Below are positions 32,100 to 40,251 of a stretch of DNA of 64,000 bases, piece by piece. The notes beneath the pieces are model-generated. The model saw only the letters and a list, made by a program, of their open reading frames with translations, was not told the DNA's origin and ran no database searches. The stretch is from Hymenobacter monticola (GTDB lineage: Bacteria > Bacteroidota > Bacteroidia > Cytophagales > Hymenobacteraceae), in assembly GCF_022811645.1 (NCBI RefSeq), contig NZ_CP094534.1:3162001-3226000 (forward strand). The letters are read 5' to 3'. Within the stretch, counting starts at the first letter, position 1; each line of letters opens with the position of its first letter. The position numbers and the translations under genes were made by a program.

Positions 32100-32825
32100 G
32101 TGAAAGACTACCTGCTGTTCGTGGATACCGAAACCTCGGGCATTCCGCGCGACTGGACCAAGCCGTATGCCAGCCGCAAAAGCTGGCCGCACATCGTGCA
32201 GCTGGCCTGGGTGGTTTGCACGCCCGACGGCCGCGAAATCAAGGCCGAGAACCACTACATTCAGCCCAGCGACTACGACATGAGCCCCGAGTCGGGCCGC
32301 GTGCACGGCCTCACGGTGGACTTCCTGCGCGCCAACGGCCGGCCCCGCCACGCCGTGATGCAGCGCCTGCACCGCGACCTGCAGCACTACCAGCCGCTGG
32401 TGGTGGCCCACTTCATGCAGCTCGATTTCCACATGGTGGGCGTGGGCTTCCATCGCGCCGGCCTCCGAAACGTGCTGGCCGAGCTGCCCACTTTCTGCAC
32501 CATGCGGGCCACCGGGCCGCTGGTGCGCCACGCCACGCAAGGCTTTTTGCGCCTGGGCGAGTTGTACGAGCGGCTTTTTCACGAGCCGCTGCTCCACGCC
32601 CACGACGCGCTGGTAGATGTGCGCGCCACCGCCCGCTGCTACTTCGAGATGCGCCGCCAAGGCCTCATCACCGACGAAACCATTGCCCAACAAACGCCCG
32701 TGGCCGTGCCGCCGGAGCGCCCGGTGCAGCCGCTGCGGCGGAAGCGGCTGCGCATTGGGGTGGCGCCGTGGCTGCTGCTGGGGACGCTGGTGCTATTGGG
32801 GCTGGCGTTTTGGTTGATTCGATAA
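32100..32825 (+). CDS. DEDDh-type 3'-5' exonuclease with C-terminal membrane anchor
   Basis: 241 residues. The DnaQ-like exonuclease domain covers about 1-185, with motif I FVDTETSG (D9, E11), motif II VAHFMQLDFHMV and motif III HAHDALVDVRATA, giving the DEDDh pattern. After a basic linker (PLRRKRLRIG) there is one membrane span (WLLLGTLVLLGLAFWLIR) at the very C-terminus, so it is probably a tail-anchored nuclease facing the cytosol. It starts with GTG at 32100. It is followed by a family 4 hairpin and a DUF294/CBS protein. Such an exonuclease commonly neighbours DUF294 proteins. Confidence 0.87.
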   Translation: MKDYLLFVDTETSGIPRDWTKPYASRKSWPHIVQLAWVVCTPDGREIKAENHYIQPSDYDMSPESGRVHGLTVDFLRANGRPRHAVMQRLHRDLQHYQPLVVAHFMQLDFHMVGVGFHRAGLRNVLAELPTFCTMRATGPLVRHATQGFLRLGELYERLFHEPLLHAHDALVDVRATARCYFEMRRQGLITDETIAQQTPVAVPPERPVQPLRRKRLRIGVAPWLLLGTLVLLGLAFWLIR

Positions 32826-32829
32826 ATGA

Positions 32830-32923
32830 CCGGTCCGACCGCCCTAGGCGGTCCGACCGGATGCCGTTGGCCCGGCGTTGTGCTTACTTCAACCGGTCGG
32901 ACCGCCTAGGGCGGTCGGACCGG
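32830..32923. repeat. Hairpin element, family 4 (copy 1)
   Basis: The 31-nt sequence at 32830-32860 (core GGTCCGACCGCCCTAGGCGG) recurs as its exact reverse complement at 32893-32923, with a 32-nt loop. Each arm is itself almost palindromic. A divergent copy is at 42567-42671. It separates the exonuclease and DUF294 genes. Confidence 0.95.
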
Positions 32924-32979
32924 GCCGTCTTAGGCCAGCTGCGCCGTTTTACTTTTAACACTTCTGCTACCCCGGTACC

Positions 32980-34893
32980 ATGGCCGATAAACTCGATTTT
33001 CTCCGCGTCGTCAAGCCCTTCGACCTGCTGCCCGAGGAGGTGCTGGCCGAAGTGGCCGCGGGCCTGCAGGAGGTGCACCACCCCCGCGAGGGCGTCATCT
33101 ACTTTCAGGACGAGACGAAGCTGCGCGGGCTCGACATTCTGGTGGAGGGCGAGTACGAGACATTTTTCTACGACAGCCAGCAGAACCGGCGCGTGGTGGA
33201 ATACAGCCGGCGGGGCGACTGCTACGGCGGCGTGTCGCTGCTGCTGAACCGGAAAAAGTCGCTGCGCACGGTGGTGGCCAAGAAAAACACCCGCGTGTAT
33301 TTCCTGCACCGACGCGAGTTTCTGGCGCTGTGCCAGGGCTACGAGGGCTTCTTTCACTTCTTCACGGCGCGCTACGGGCAGCGCATGCTCAACGAGGAGT
33401 ATGCCCACTTTGTGCGGCCCCTCACCAGCGCCGGCCAGAGCTACCTGGCCTCGGACCAGCTGTTTTCGCGCCGCATCGAAACGCTGGAGCTGCGGCCCAT
33501 GGTGCTGTGCGCGGCCTACACGCCCATTCACGAAGTAGCCCGCCGCATGGCCGAGGCCCGCACCAGCTGCTACTTCATCACCGACGCCGACGTGAACGGC
33601 CAAATTATCGGCTACGTCACCGACATCACCCTGCGCGACAAGGTAGTGGCCGGCCTGGCCGATGCGCGCCTGCCGGTCGAAACCATCCTGGATGCGCCGG
33701 TGGTCAGCATCAGCTCGCGGGCCTTTGTGTATGAGGCCATTCTGCTGATGTTCCGGACCAAAACGCGCTACCTGCTGGTGGAAACCGACGGCGAGTACGT
33801 GGGCTTCCTGAGCCGCAACAAGCTGCTCACCGACGACCAGGACCAGTCGCCGTTCATCTTTATTCAGAGCGTGAAGCAGGCGCAGGCCGTGCCTGAGCTG
33901 AAGCGCCGCTGGGAGCAAGTGCCGGAAATGGTGTATCAGCTCCTGAACCGCGGCGTGAAGCCCGAAATCGTGAATCAGGTCATCACCACCGTGTCCGACA
34001 CCATCGCCCTCAAGCTCATCGAGGGGGCCATTGCCGAGTTGGGGCCGCCGCCGGCCCGCTTCGTGTACATGGTGCTGGGCAGCGAGGGCCGCAAGGAGCA
34101 AACACTGCTCACGGACCAGGACAACGCCATCATCTACGAAGACAAGGCCAACGAGCAGCGCGAGTTGGTGCGCGCCTACTTCCTGAAGTTTGCCGAGATG
34201 GTGAGCGACCAGCTCAACGCCATTGGGTTCAGCTACTGCGAGGGCGGCTTCATGGCTAAAAACCCGAAGTGGACGCACTCGCTCTCGCACTGGAAGCGCA
34301 ACTACGTGGAGTGGATGACCGAGGCCAACCCCGAGGCCGGCATGCAATTCGCTGCTTCTTTCGACTGCCGCTACATCTATGGCGACGCCGAAATCATGGA
34401 CGAGCTGCACACTTTCCTCGATGCTGAGCTGCAGAAGCCGCGCGAGCGGTTCTTCCACTACATGGCCGTGAATGCTCTGCAGTACGAGCCGCCGCTCACG
34501 TTTTTCCGCAACATCCGCACCTTCGCCGTGGGCTCGCAGCAGGTGTTCAACCTCAAGCGCACCATGTCGCCCATCGTGGACCTGGTGCGCATGTACGCCC
34601 TCAAGCACCGCATTTTCGCCACCAATACCGGCGAGCGCCTCGAAGCCCTGCGCGCCGCCGGCGTGTTCACGGAGCGCGAAGCCCAGGAGCTGCTGCAGTC
34701 GTACTACTATCTGATGGGCGTGCGCCTGAAAAAGCAAGCCGCCCAAATCATCAGCGACAACGTGTCGCCCGACAACTACCTCGACCCCAAGCGCCTCACC
34801 AAAGTAGAGCAGGTGACGCTAAAGGAAATTTTCAAGGTGATTTCCGATTTCCAGCTCAAGATTAAGGTGGGCTTCACGAAGTCGTTGGGGTAG
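32980..34893 (+). CDS. DUF294 nucleotidyltransferase-like protein with cNMP-binding and CBS domains
   Basis: 637 residues. A cyclic-nucleotide-binding-like beta-barrel (about 10-130; RGDCYGGVSLLLN) is followed by two CBS motifs (about 165-285) and the DUF294 nucleotidyltransferase domain with VLGSEGRKEQTLLTDQDNA (about 365-384). The G-S-x(8-9)-D-x-D pattern in this motif matches the polymerase-beta superfamily. The C-terminal DUF294_C half ends in a helical bundle. Such proteins are proposed sensors or protein-modifying transferases; the function is unsettled. Directly downstream of the exonuclease gene and likely a functional partner. Confidence 0.9.
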   Translation: MADKLDFLRVVKPFDLLPEEVLAEVAAGLQEVHHPREGVIYFQDETKLRGLDILVEGEYETFFYDSQQNRRVVEYSRRGDCYGGVSLLLNRKKSLRTVVAKKNTRVYFLHRREFLALCQGYEGFFHFFTARYGQRMLNEEYAHFVRPLTSAGQSYLASDQLFSRRIETLELRPMVLCAAYTPIHEVARRMAEARTSCYFITDADVNGQIIGYVTDITLRDKVVAGLADARLPVETILDAPVVSISSRAFVYEAILLMFRTKTRYLLVETDGEYVGFLSRNKLLTDDQDQSPFIFIQSVKQAQAVPELKRRWEQVPEMVYQLLNRGVKPEIVNQVITTVSDTIALKLIEGAIAELGPPPARFVYMVLGSEGRKEQTLLTDQDNAIIYEDKANEQRELVRAYFLKFAEMVSDQLNAIGFSYCEGGFMAKNPKWTHSLSHWKRNYVEWMTEANPEAGMQFAASFDCRYIYGDAEIMDELHTFLDAELQKPRERFFHYMAVNALQYEPPLTFFRNIRTFAVGSQQVFNLKRTMSPIVDLVRMYALKHRIFATNTGERLEALRAAGVFTEREAQELLQSYYYLMGVRLKKQAAQIISDNVSPDNYLDPKRLTKVEQVTLKEIFKVISDFQLKIKVGFTKSLG

Positions 34894-34970
34894 GAGGGCG
34901 GGCCCGGCAGGCCAGCCACGGTGTGTGGACTTATTTATGAAATGAAGACTTACCTGATTCATCTGGCTTG

Positions 34971-36518
34971 ATGCAGAACGGCGGCGAACAACTAGCTCAA
35001 CAGGTGCCGGCGATGGTTGGCGCAGAGCCGGATGGGCGCGAAGCAAGGGAACGCCTCGTCGGGGGCAAGGGGGCGGTGGCGCTGCTTGTGACGGCGGGGG
35101 CCTGCCTGCTGCCGTTTCTATGCCTGGCGTTTTACGCCCATCCCTACCTCGACGACTTTGTGTTTCCGGCCACGGTGCGGCAGCACGGCGTGTGGCAGCA
35201 CGTGGCCACCACGTATGGGCAATGGTCGGGGCGGTTTTCGTCGTCGTTGGTGACGGCGCTGCACCCGCTGGCTTGGGGCGGCTTGGGGGCCTACCAGCCG
35301 TTTGTGTTTGGTTTAATCCTCTTTTTCGCCGCCAGCGTCGCCTTTGCCGGATGGAATTTACTGGGTGGAGGCGGGGTGCCGGCGCGCGTGCGCCTGGCCG
35401 CCGGCAGCCTTTTTCTGGTGCCATTCCTGCTGCTGTTGCCCAGCCCCACCGAGGCGTTTTATTGGGCCACCAGCGCGCTGGCCTACACGCTGGCCACGGC
35501 TTGCTGCCTGGTTTTGCTGGGAGCCCTGGCCCGTTTGGCCAGCGCGGAAAGGGCCGGGGCCCGCGCGGTCTGGTGGGCATTGGCACTGATGGTGGCGGCA
35601 TTGGCACCGGGCTTTTCCGAGATTATCGGGTGCTTTGTGTTGGCCCTGCTGTTGGTGTTGGCCCCCCAAATCTGGCAGCGGCGTTTGGCGGGCGCGCCGC
35701 TGGCCCTGCTGCTGCTGGCGGTGGGCGCTGCAGCTGTGGCTACCCTGGCGCCGGGCAACTTTGCCCGGCAGGCGGCCTCGCTGCACCCCCACCTACCTCT
35801 GGGGCGCAGCCTGGGGCTGGCGGCGGTGGCCCTGGGCTATTCATTGTACGGCTGGCTGGCCAATGGCTTTGTTATCCTGCTGACCTTGCTGGTATTGCCG
35901 GCCCTACAGCGGCTGGCTGGCCGGGCCCAGCTGCCGCTGGTGCGCCTCGCGAGGTGGGTTTGGGTGTGGCCCACCTGGCTGTTTCTGGGCTTGTTGCTTT
36001 GCTATGTATTCAGCTATGTAGCGGTAGGGACGCCGCCGCCCTCGCGGGCCCGCAACGTGCTGGTGGCCTTTTTTCTGGTGGGCTGGTTGATGTCGTGGGT
36101 GGGGCTGCTGGCTCACCGGCAGCGGCGTGGCCTGGCTCCGCTTCCCACGCTGCCTGCTTACGGCCGGGCGGCGCTACTGGCGCTGCTGGGGCTGCTCATT
36201 GCCTCGGACCATAATAGTAAGCTGAAGCGAGAAGCCGTCGGAACGCCCACCAACAGCGTGGCCCAGGCCTACCGCGACTGGCTCAGCGGCGATGCGGCGC
36301 GCTACGACCGGGAGGAAGAAGCCCGGTACCAACTCATCCGAAGCACTCCAGCGAAATCGGTTGAAATACAACCGCTCCGCGTAAAGCCGGAAACCCTCTT
36401 TTGGTGGGACATCTCCACCAACCCGACTTTGTGGGGCAACCGCGCCTACGCCGCGTTTTTCAACAAGCAAGCCATCTGGACCGCGCCCGCCCCGCCCGGC
36501 AAGCCGAACAAACGCTGA
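34971..36518 (+). CDS. Polytopic membrane protein, DUF6056/GT-C-like
   Basis: 515 residues with about ten to twelve membrane spans. The first periplasmic loop reads AHPYLDDFVFPATVRQHG and continues with YGQWSGRF, a pattern seen in Bacteroidota GT-C-type glycosyltransferase-like membrane proteins (DUF6056), where an Asp-Asp pair in the first loop is near the active site. A soluble tail of about 100 residues closes the protein. It may transfer a lipid-linked sugar to the cell surface, but this is inference. Start is ATG 34971, one codon after an in-frame TTG. It follows the DUF294 gene by about 80 nt and is not obviously in an operon with it. Confidence 0.65.
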   Translation: MQNGGEQLAQQVPAMVGAEPDGREARERLVGGKGAVALLVTAGACLLPFLCLAFYAHPYLDDFVFPATVRQHGVWQHVATTYGQWSGRFSSSLVTALHPLAWGGLGAYQPFVFGLILFFAASVAFAGWNLLGGGGVPARVRLAAGSLFLVPFLLLLPSPTEAFYWATSALAYTLATACCLVLLGALARLASAERAGARAVWWALALMVAALAPGFSEIIGCFVLALLLVLAPQIWQRRLAGAPLALLLLAVGAAAVATLAPGNFARQAASLHPHLPLGRSLGLAAVALGYSLYGWLANGFVILLTLLVLPALQRLAGRAQLPLVRLARWVWVWPTWLFLGLLLCYVFSYVAVGTPPPSRARNVLVAFFLVGWLMSWVGLLAHRQRRGLAPLPTLPAYGRAALLALLGLLIASDHNSKLKREAVGTPTNSVAQAYRDWLSGDAARYDREEEARYQLIRSTPAKSVEIQPLRVKPETLFWWDISTNPTLWGNRAYAAFFNKQAIWTAPAPPGKPNKR

Positions 36519-36567
36519 CGCTTAATCAGTATGGTGAAGTAGCTGGGTTACTTTTTGCTTTGTTCCG

Positions 36568-37440
36568 ATGCTTCACCTGCTGCGCGACGCCTTGTTTCCC
36601 GTCCTGGTTTTCCTGCACGCCGTGCTCGTTGGCGCGCCGGCCAACCACGGCCGGGGGCGCTTCCAGCGCGCCCGCTATCAGGTGCGCAAAGTGGGCCGCT
36701 TGCCCCGCAGCGTGCGCGAAAGCTCCGGCCTGGCCCGCGCCGACACGCTGGGCACCTTCTGGACCCACGGCGACGGCGGCTCGCCCGCGCACCTCACCGA
36801 GTTTGCGCTGCCGGGCGCGGTGCGCCGGCAGCTTGACCTCTCGCCGTTGCCGAACAAGGACTGGGAAGACCTGGCCCGCGACCCCACCGGCCGCCTCTAC
36901 ATTGGCGACTTTGGCAACAACCGCAGCCAGCGGTCCGACCTGGCCATCTACCGCCTGGACTGGTCCGGCGGCCGTCCGGTGGTCGACACCATTGCCTTTC
37001 ATTACGCCGACCAAACGGCCTTCCCACCGCGCCGGGGCCGCCGCAACTTCGACTGCGAAGCCTTTTACTTTTACCAGGACACACTGCACTTGTTCAGCAA
37101 AGACCGCAGCCTGCGCCAGCTCACCAAGCACTACGTGCTACCGGCCCGCCCCGGGCACCACGTGGCCGTGCTGCGCGACAGCCTCCGCCTGGGCCGCCCC
37201 ATCACGGCCGCCGACGTCAGCCCCGACGGGCGCACGGTGGCCCTGCTGGGCTACGGCGGCGTATTTTTCTTCGCCAATGCGCCGGGCTGCCGCTTGTTCG
37301 ACGGGCCCAAGCGCTTCCGGGCGCTGCCCCGCACCGGCCAGGCCGAGGGCCTGGCGTTTCTCACCGATTCTACTTTGCTGGTTGGCAACGAAAAAGGTCG
37401 GCTGTGGAGGCTGCGGCCACGGGCGCGTTCCGCAAATTAG
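36568..37440 (+). CDS. Exported propeller-like protein of unknown function
   Basis: 290 residues. A hydrophobic N-terminus (LFPVLVFLHAVLVG) may be a signal peptide or anchor. The body reads ESSGLARADTLGTFWTHGD, then DWEDLARDPTGRLYIGDFGN, then ITAADVSPDGRTVALLGY and AEGLAFLTDSTLLVGNEKG, spaced like blades of a beta-propeller. This arrangement is common in Bacteroidota exported proteins related to esterase-like or SdiA-regulated propellers. No catalytic motif could be identified. It begins 50 nt after the DUF6056-like gene and could share its transcript. Confidence 0.65.
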   Translation: MLHLLRDALFPVLVFLHAVLVGAPANHGRGRFQRARYQVRKVGRLPRSVRESSGLARADTLGTFWTHGDGGSPAHLTEFALPGAVRRQLDLSPLPNKDWEDLARDPTGRLYIGDFGNNRSQRSDLAIYRLDWSGGRPVVDTIAFHYADQTAFPPRRGRRNFDCEAFYFYQDTLHLFSKDRSLRQLTKHYVLPARPGHHVAVLRDSLRLGRPITAADVSPDGRTVALLGYGGVFFFANAPGCRLFDGPKRFRALPRTGQAEGLAFLTDSTLLVGNEKGRLWRLRPRARSAN

Positions 37441-37550
37441 TAGGCCATTAACGCCTGTGGTTATCGCCCAGAGCCCGGGTGCGAACCGGTTGTCTTTCCC
37501 GAACCTGGCCTAAGCAATAACTGAAAAAACCAAGGTGCTTCGCGCGGCCG

Positions 37551-37558
37551 TAGCTTTG
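37551..37558 (+). promoter_or_regulatory. Candidate -7 element (TAGCTTTG)
   Basis: Exact TAnnTTTG match, 86 nt before the membrane-sensor gene at 37645. Confidence 0.4.
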
Positions 37559-37644
37559 CTGATTCTGCGGCGACTAAGCGCGGCCTTACCAGGCGTTATC
37601 GCGCTTTCGGTGCGCCATCTGTTTCTCTTGCCCGTTCCGCTTCC

Positions 37645-38298
37645 ATGACCTTCGACGCCGCCTTCTGGCTGATTGCAATCGGCAACGTTTCGCGCGTGCT
37701 GCTGCTGCTCACGGGGCTGCTGGGTTTGGTGCGCTGGCGGCAGCTGCCCCGGGGGCTGCGCTACCTGGTGGCCGTGGCTTGGTTTGGGCTGCTGGTGGAG
37801 GGCACTTCCGAGTTGATGCACGGCCATGTTTCCAATCTGGTGCTCATTCCGCTCGACGCCTCCGGGGAGCTGTGGCTGCTGTCGCTGGTATACGCTTGGG
37901 CGCTGGGGTCGGCCCGGTTTGCGCGGTGGCAGCCGTGGTGGGTGGGCGCGTTTGTGCTCTACGCGGGCGTGAGCGGCCTCACTACGCCCGAAGCCAAGTT
38001 TAAAACCGGCGTGCTGGTGCTCGAAAGCCTGCTGCTGCTGCTGCTGGCCATGCTGTATTTCCGCAAGCTGCTGAACGAGCTGCGGGTGCCGCGCCTGACC
38101 CAGGACCCCATGTTCTGGGTGTCGACGGGCCTGGTGCTTTACTCGTTGGGTAAGCTGCTCATTTCCTTGTTCAGCAACTACATGCTGGAGCACTACTCCC
38201 GAGAATTGAACCTCTGGGTCTGGACCATTCACGCGGTGCTTATCGCGGGGCTTTATTGCTGCTATTTCCGAGCCTTATGGATGCGCCCGCAGAAGTAA
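37645..38298 (+). CDS. Polytopic membrane protein, putative sensor partner of a histidine kinase
   Basis: 217 residues with six or seven membrane spans (for example LLLLTGLLGLVRW, YLVAVAWFGLLVEG, VLVLESLLLLLLAMLYF). Its 3' end overlaps the start of the next gene by 22 nt (kinase ATG at 38277, stop here at 38296-38298), a sign of translational coupling. The pair looks like a split receptor: a membrane protein that senses and a separate kinase. No named family is evident. Similar membrane-protein/kinase couples are widespread in Bacteroidota. Confidence 0.75.
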   Translation: MTFDAAFWLIAIGNVSRVLLLLTGLLGLVRWRQLPRGLRYLVAVAWFGLLVEGTSELMHGHVSNLVLIPLDASGELWLLSLVYAWALGSARFARWQPWWVGAFVLYAGVSGLTTPEAKFKTGVLVLESLLLLLLAMLYFRKLLNELRVPRLTQDPMFWVSTGLVLYSLGKLLISLFSNYMLEHYSRELNLWVWTIHAVLIAGLYCCYFRALWMRPQK

Positions 38299-39077
38299 CG
38301 TTCTTGCCGCTACTGCTGGGGGGCATTGGGCTGCTTTTGCTGTTGGCCGGGGGCTTCGTGTGGTTTGTGGTCACCTACCAGCGGCGCTTGTTTCAGCAGC
38401 AACTGCAGCAGCGCGGCACCGAAGCCGCACACCAGAATGCGCTGCTGGCCGCCATTATCACGGCCCAGGAAGCCGAGCGCGAGCGCATCGGCCGCGACCT
38501 GCACGACGACGTGGCCTCGTCCATTGCCATGGCCAAAATGCTGGTCGACCGCCTGGCCGCCGACCCGCCCGATGCCGACATGCCCGCCCTCCTCGGCCTG
38601 GCCCGCGAGGTGCTGGGCTCGGCCGTGCAGGAGGTCCGCACCGTGTCGCACAGCCTCTACCCGGCCATGCTGGCCCGCGTGGGCCTGGTGCACGCCCTGC
38701 AGCACCTCGCCGACCTGAGCCGCCGGGCCGAAACCCTGCGCGTCGAGTTTGAGGCGCACTACCCGCACCCGCTGCCGCTCGTGCAGGAGCTGGCCCTCTA
38801 CCGCATCTGCCAGGAGTTGATTTACAACAGCCTGAAGCATGCCCAGGGCGCCACACTCCTCGCCATCCGGCTGTGGCAGCACGAGGCCCACCTCGCGCTG
38901 ACCGTCGACGACAACGGCTGCGGCTTTGAGGCCCCCGGTCCGCCGGCCGAAACGGCAGGCGTGGGCCTGCGCAGCATCGCCGTGCGGGTCGAGATGCTGA
39001 ACGCGCGCCTGGTGCAGCACTCGGCGCCCGGCCACGGCACCCAAACCCGCATTGAGCTCGACCATCCGGCGGCTTAG
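38277..39077 (+). CDS. NarX/LiaS-type sensor histidine kinase
   Basis: 266 residues. One N-terminal membrane span (PLLLGGIGLLLLLAGGFVWF) is followed by a HisKA_3-type dimerisation domain with the phosphoacceptor in AEREROGRDLHDD-type order (the visible sequence is ERERIGRDLHDDVASS). The HATPase domain has ELIYNSLKHAQGA and DDNGCGFEA with GVGLRSIAVRVEM. Overlaps the upstream membrane-sensor gene, so it is translated with it. No response regulator follows; a broken rhaM lies at its 3' end. Start at ATG 38277. Confidence 0.9.
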   Translation: MDAPAEVTFLPLLLGGIGLLLLLAGGFVWFVVTYQRRLFQQQLQQRGTEAAHQNALLAAIITAQEAERERIGRDLHDDVASSIAMAKMLVDRLAADPPDADMPALLGLAREVLGSAVQEVRTVSHSLYPAMLARVGLVHALQHLADLSRRAETLRVEFEAHYPHPLPLVQELALYRICQELIYNSLKHAQGATLLAIRLWQHEAHLALTVDDNGCGFEAPGPPAETAGVGLRSIAVRVEMLNARLVQHSAPGHGTQTRIELDHPAA

Positions 39078-39082
39078 CCGGC

Positions 39083-39267
39083 CAGGTGCTGCTTGGCACA
39101 TCAACACCAAAACCAAGGCCGTGACACTGCCCGGCCTCACCACCGCCGACACACCGCGCACCGGAATCATGCAGCGCTGGTGGGCCTACATGGGCGACTT
39201 GATGAAAACCAGCCCCGACAATCCGTCGGCGGTGCAGCCCTTGGCGCGGTTATTCCGCCCGGACTAA
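39083..39267 (+). pseudogene. rhaM: Remnant of L-rhamnose mutarotase
   Basis: The frame ending at 39267 reads WHINTKTKAVT, then TADTPRTGIMQRWWAYMGDL, then MKTSPDNPSAVQPLARLF. This matches the C-terminal 50-60 residues of L-rhamnose mutarotase (family pattern RRWWAYMADIM-x-TNPDN ... PLKEVFHL). Intact RhaM is about 104 residues; here the first half is missing and the fragment begins right after the kinase stop at 39077. There is no start or ribosome site for it. It lies beside the rhamnose and lactate genes but on the opposite strand. Confidence 0.75.
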
Positions 39268-39612
39268 AATCGCCGTAAATTTTCTTGAAATAGCAGGAGG
39301 GTGCGGGAAGGTTTCGGCTAGATGAATGAGCAGATTTGTACTGTGAGTGATTTACAACCTGACTGGTGCGCAGCAGGATGGAAAAAGATTGGGTGGGAGT
39401 CCTCTTTCATCCGTTTCTGCGGCGCGCCACGTCAGTGTTGTCACTTCGCCCGGCCTCTTCGGAGCCCCCATGGCTGACCAATGAGGTTGTCTCCAGGCTG
39501 AATCAGCATCGTTGGTTTCAGGGCGGCATTGGTTACAATCAGAAAGCCATAGCTGGCCCAACTGCCAGCTTCCCCGCTTAAATGGAAAAGTGAGTTTTAG
39601 TGAAACAATAAA
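39268..39612. other. Intergenic region without a convincing gene
   Basis: 345 nt. One 51-codon open frame (39322-39477, MNEQICTVSDLQPDW...) with four Cys residues is visible but has no family match that I recognise and no promoter. The interval ends in a terminator. Confidence 0.5.
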
Positions 39613-39653
39613 GACTAAGAGGCGGCCTCCATTGGGGGCCGCTTCTTTTTTGT
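39613..39653 (+). terminator. Rho-independent terminator
   Basis: Stem AAGAGGCGGCC/GGCCGCTTCTT with one G-T mismatch, followed by TTTTTTG. It is oriented for the plus strand and probably ends the sensor/kinase transcript. On the minus strand it lies downstream of lutC. Confidence 0.7.
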
Positions 39654-39681
39654 TTCAACACGCGGGTTTCCGCCGCTGAGC

Positions 39682-40251
39682 CTAATACAGCACCACCACG
39701 AGACTGCGTGCGCCGTGCGCCCCAATCACCAGCGACTGCTCAATATCAGCCGTTTTGGACGGCCCGGCCACGAACTTGCCGTAGCCGCCCGTGTGGGGCA
39801 GCTGGGCATACGCCTGGTGCATGGTGGCCACAATTTGGCGCTGGTCGAGCACCAGCGCCAGGTGCTGGGTGATGGTGGGCAGCGCCCGATGCAGCATGTT
39901 GGCCTCGGGCAGCCACACGCAGCCGTTCTCCGCCACGCCGATTTCGCCAGGCAGCACGGCCAAATCAATTTCGGCTAGGATGCCCGTGGGCGTCTCCCTA
40001 TTCACCGGCACGGTGCCGCGGAAGAGAGGGGAGGCCACGTTGCGCGCTTCAGGAAACAGCTGCTGCAGCGTTTCGCCAAGCTCCTGCAGTCCGCCCATGC
40101 GCACCACGGTGCCGCCAATGCCCGTGAGCACGGTGGTGAACCGTTCCACGGTGGCCTCGCCACCGAAGTCCGGCACAGTGGGCAGCGGTAGTTCCTCGGG
40201 CTTGTTGGCTTTGGCAGCGGCTAGAATTCGTTCGCGGGAAGTGAGGCTCAT
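39682..40251 (-). CDS. lutC: LutC/YkgG-type lactate utilisation protein (LUD domain)
   Basis: 189 residues, one LUD domain. The segments LTSRERILAAAKANKP, EIDLAVLPGEIGVAENGCVW and ADIEQSLVIGAHGARSLVVV are typical of LutC, the third subunit of the iron-sulfur L-lactate dehydrogenase complex. The start overlaps the lutB stop by 4 nt (ATGA at 40248-40251), so the two are translationally coupled. The start ATG at 40251 gives a standard N-terminus. It is the last gene of a minus-strand block that begins with the rhamnose genes. Confidence 0.93.
   Translation of the reverse strand: MSLTSRERILAAAKANKPEELPLPTVPDFGGEATVERFTTVLTGIGGTVVRMGGLQELGETLQQLFPEARNVASPLFRGTVPVNRETPTGILAEIDLAVLPGEIGVAENGCVWLPEANMLHRALPTITQHLALVLDQRQIVATMHQAYAQLPHTGGYGKFVAGPSKTADIEQSLVIGAHGARSLVVVLY

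Noticed and set aside
39322..39477. 51-codon open frame with several Cys and Trp residues
   Set aside because: No family match, promoter or conserved start; treated as non-coding.
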